Assembly (NCBI GenBank): GCA_017428155.1
Contig: JAFRRJ010000004.1
Span: 20,755-84,754, forward strand
Length of the DNA: 64,000 bases
From: Clostridiales bacterium
GTDB lineage: Bacteria; Bacillota; Clostridia; Saccharofermentanales; Saccharofermentanaceae
Direction of reading: 5' to 3'
Made by a program: the position numbers and the translations under genes. Below are positions 61,997 to 64,000 of the stretch, piece by piece. The number at the start of each line of letters is the position of its first letter. The first letter of the stretch is position 1. Below the pieces are notes generated by a model, which saw nothing but the letters and a program-made list of their open reading frames with translations, was not told the origin of the DNA and ran no database searches.

Positions 61997-63832
61997 ATGA
62001 CAAAACGCGTTTTTCTTATAGTTTTAGACAGTTTCGGCATCGGCGGTGCACCTGATGCCGGAAAGTTTGGTGATGACGGCAGCAATACGCTTGCCGCGGT
62101 CCTCTCATTTTCGGACGCTCCTTATCCGAACCTCTCGAGAATGGGACTTCTGGCTATTGACGGAGAAGATGATATGAGGATCACCGCATATAAGAAGGCC
62201 CAGGAAAGCATTCCCTGTCCTATCGGTTCATATGCAAGGGTCAGAGAGATCTCAGCCGGCAAGGATTCTACGATCGGCCACTGGGAGCTCGCCGGCATAA
62301 TATCAGATAAACCTCAGCCCACATATCCTGTCGGCTTCCCCGAAGAAGTCATCAAGGCTCTTGAGCAGGCAACCGGGAAGGAATTTCTTTGCAACAAGCC
62401 TTACAGCGGCACTGATGTTATACGTGATTACGGCGAAGAGCATATGAAGACCGGCAAACCGATCCTCTATACATCTGCTGACAGTGTTCTTCAGATAGCT
62501 GCACACGAGGAAATAATCCCGCTCGATGATCTTTACAGTATATGCAAAAAAGCCAGAGAAGTTATGACCGGAGAACATGCCGTAGGCAGAGTGATCGCCA
62601 GACCGTTCGTTGGCGAACCCGGAAATTTCACCCGGACAGCCAACCGTCATGACTTCTCACTTGCAGCACCGTCATCCACAATGCTCGACCTGCTTAAAAG
62701 AGAAGGATTTGATGTCATTTCCATAGGAAAGATCTACGACCTGTTCGCAGGAAGGGGCTTAACGGAATCTAATCCGACAAAGAGCAACACGGACGGCATC
62801 AACAAGACGATTGCCATGATGGACCGCGATTTCAACGGTCTTTGCTTTACAAATCTGGTCGACTTCGATATGAAGTACGGTCACCGCAACGATATTGAGG
62901 GCTATGCCACAGCGATGCATGAATTTGACGATGCCCTCGGCACTATCCTTAACAAGCTGAGAGATGACGATCTCCTCATAATTACGGCAGATCACGGATG
63001 TGATCCGTCGACCCCGTCGACAGATCATTCAAGAGAATGCATTCCTCTCCTTATATACGGAGACGGTTACAGGACACCGTTCAATATGGGTGAACTGACC
63101 GGATTTACCAATATTGCATCTATAGTTTTAACGGCACTTATGGCTGAAAGCCACAAGATAGACTTCTGCCCTGCCACGGACAGAAATAAACCTGATCCGG
63201 ACAACATAATGAGTTATGTTGATCTTACGAACCTTAAGACAACAGCAACAGAAGATGATATTAAGGATCTTATCGAGAGAGCCGCCGAACTTAAGACGGC
63301 ATCTGTCTGTGTTCAGCCCTGTTTTGTCAGAGACGCAGTCCGCTATTCAAGAGGACGTGTCGCAGTCTGTACGGTAATAGGCTTTCCTAACGGATACCAG
63401 ACAACAGGCACCAAAGTATACGAAGCAAAAGAAGCGTGCGATAACGGTGCTTCCGAGATAGATATGGTCATTAATATCTGCTTTGTTAAGTCCGGAAGGT
63501 TTAGTGAGGTCGAAGACGAGATCCGTCTGATCGCTGAAACTGTCCATTCAAAGGGTGCACTCCTTAAGGTCATAATCGAGACATGCGATCTGACCGAAAA
63601 TGAAAAGATCAGGCTGTGCAGAATCGTAAGTGACGCAAAAGCAGACTTCATCAAGACCTCAACCGGATTCGGAAGCGCAGGAGCAAAAGTCGAAGATATC
63701 GTTCTTATGAAGAACAACATAAGCCAGGATGTCAGGATCAAGGCAGCCGGCGGGATAAGAACCGTGGAAAGCGCCAAAGAAATGCTCGATGCAGGTGCCA
63801 TAAGGATCGGAGCATCCAGACTCGGCAGCTGA
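61997..63832 (+). CDS. deoB-deoC: Fused phosphopentomutase/deoxyribose-phosphate aldolase
   Basis: A 611-residue protein joining two enzymes that act in sequence in nucleoside catabolism: DeoB moves phosphate between C1 and C5 of (deoxy)ribose, and DeoC splits deoxyribose 5-phosphate into acetaldehyde and glyceraldehyde 3-phosphate. Residues 1-395 are DeoB, with Asp11 in VLDSFGIGGAPDAG and the metal cluster DHGCDPSTPSTDHSRE. From about 402 comes DeoC: the conserved YVDLTNLKTT start, the Asp of EIDMVIN near 488, the Schiff-base Lys in FIKTSTGF near 552 and the Lys of IKAAGGIRT near 580. The frame is uninterrupted. ATG 61997 follows GAGG. Confidence 0.95.
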   Translation: MTKRVFLIVLDSFGIGGAPDAGKFGDDGSNTLAAVLSFSDAPYPNLSRMGLLAIDGEDDMRITAYKKAQESIPCPIGSYARVREISAGKDSTIGHWELAGIISDKPQPTYPVGFPEEVIKALEQATGKEFLCNKPYSGTDVIRDYGEEHMKTGKPILYTSADSVLQIAAHEEIIPLDDLYSICKKAREVMTGEHAVGRVIARPFVGEPGNFTRTANRHDFSLAAPSSTMLDLLKREGFDVISIGKIYDLFAGRGLTESNPTKSNTDGINKTIAMMDRDFNGLCFTNLVDFDMKYGHRNDIEGYATAMHEFDDALGTILNKLRDDDLLIITADHGCDPSTPSTDHSRECIPLLIYGDGYRTPFNMGELTGFTNIASIVLTALMAESHKIDFCPATDRNKPDPDNIMSYVDLTNLKTTATEDDIKDLIERAAELKTASVCVQPCFVRDAVRYSRGRVAVCTVIGFPNGYQTTGTKVYEAKEACDNGASEIDMVINICFVKSGRFSEVEDEIRLIAETVHSKGALLKVIIETCDLTENEKIRLCRIVSDAKADFIKTSTGFGSAGAKVEDIVLMKNNISQDVRIKAAGGIRTVESAKEMLDAGAIRIGASRLGS

Positions 63833-63864
63833 AGCCAAGCAAAAATTTTGTTCGTTTTTGGTTA

Positions 63865-64000
63865 CTATTCACAGTCCCCAGAACTCAGGACCTCATCAAG
63901 TGAATAAGGATTTCCAGCCATAAGTCTTGAGAGCGCGTCAAAAGGGCTTATGCCGTTGCGGGAACAAGTCTCTGTGTAAGTTCTTATATCGGCAAAGTAT
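63865..64000 (-). CDS. C-terminal fragment, possibly of a transposase (cut by the window edge)
   Basis: The last 44 codons of a gene that continues beyond the window, ending in TAG at 63865-63867. The product ends YTETCSRNGISPFDALSRLM followed by GNPYSL. The pattern, RxYxETCxRNGI with a following RL-x-x-GxPY, recalls the C-termini of IS66-like transposases, but the stretch is too short to be sure. Confidence 0.4.
   Translation of the reverse strand, partial: YFADIRTYTETCSRNGISPFDALSRLMAGNPYSLDEVLSSGDCE

Overview
The window looks like a chromosomal segment of a Gram-positive, low-to-medium GC anaerobe of the class Clostridia. The evidence is the secY-adk-map-infA-rpmJ-rpsM-rpsK-rpsD-rpoA-rplQ ribosomal block, hprK and whiA/rapZ homologues, sortase-anchored surface proteins, lipoproteins with linkers, strong GGAGG ribosome binding sites and several TTG starts. 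The paired cellobiose and cellodextrin phosphorylases suggest a fibre-associated (gut or rumen type) habitat. I cannot name a genus from sequence alone.

Layout. 1-6.5 kb: the start of a phosphohexomutase, then a YfhO-family membrane protein divergent from a CsbB/GtrB-like polyprenyl-phosphate glycosyltransferase, and a polytopic membrane protein; this looks like cell-envelope glycosylation. 6.5-9.9 kb: cyclophilin, nicotinate phosphoribosyltransferase and an SPFH/NfeD pair. 10-14.5 kb: truA, a ROK glucokinase, ecfT and a fused EcfA1-EcfA2 ATPase. 14.5-21.1 kb: the ribosomal and secretion block on the minus strand, with at least two promoters and structured non-coding stretches. 21.2-25.9 kb: alr, nnrD, metA, a uridine-kinase-like P-loop kinase and a small membrane protein. 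26-32 kb: an unknown protein, a membrane-anchored beta-propeller, then whiA, rapZ, murB and hprK. 32-37.7 kb: cellodextrin and cellobiose phosphorylases directly upstream of hprK. 38-41.9 kb: two lipoproteins and a divergent CbiG-like protein. 42-49.8 kb: a D-2-hydroxyacid dehydrogenase, a membrane protein, dus, and a plus-strand operon of two COG0523 GTPases plus trkA-trkH. 49.8-50.9 kb: a DEAD-box helicase. 51-61.7 kb: a sortase pilus locus. 62-63.8 kb: a fused phosphopentomutase/deoxyribose-phosphate aldolase, followed by the end of a possible transposase.

How the parts work together. The 51-61.7 kb locus encodes a major pilin with Spy0128-like domains, a signal-peptidase-like protein whose catalytic Ser and Lys are replaced, a class-B-like sortase, and a roughly 2,520-residue adhesin. 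Both substrates end in a PTG-type sorting motif. This is the gene logic of streptococcal FCT pili (FctA, SipA, SrtC, tip adhesin) in a clostridial setting, and it is the most interesting system in the window. Cellodextrins entering the cell would be phosphorolysed by the two GH94 enzymes; the glucose released could be phosphorylated by the ROK kinase, and HPr kinase sits directly downstream of the phosphorylases. Several gene fusions (EcfA1-EcfA2, DeoB-DeoC, COG0523 GTPase with a YcgQ-like C-terminal domain) are a recurring feature of the segment.
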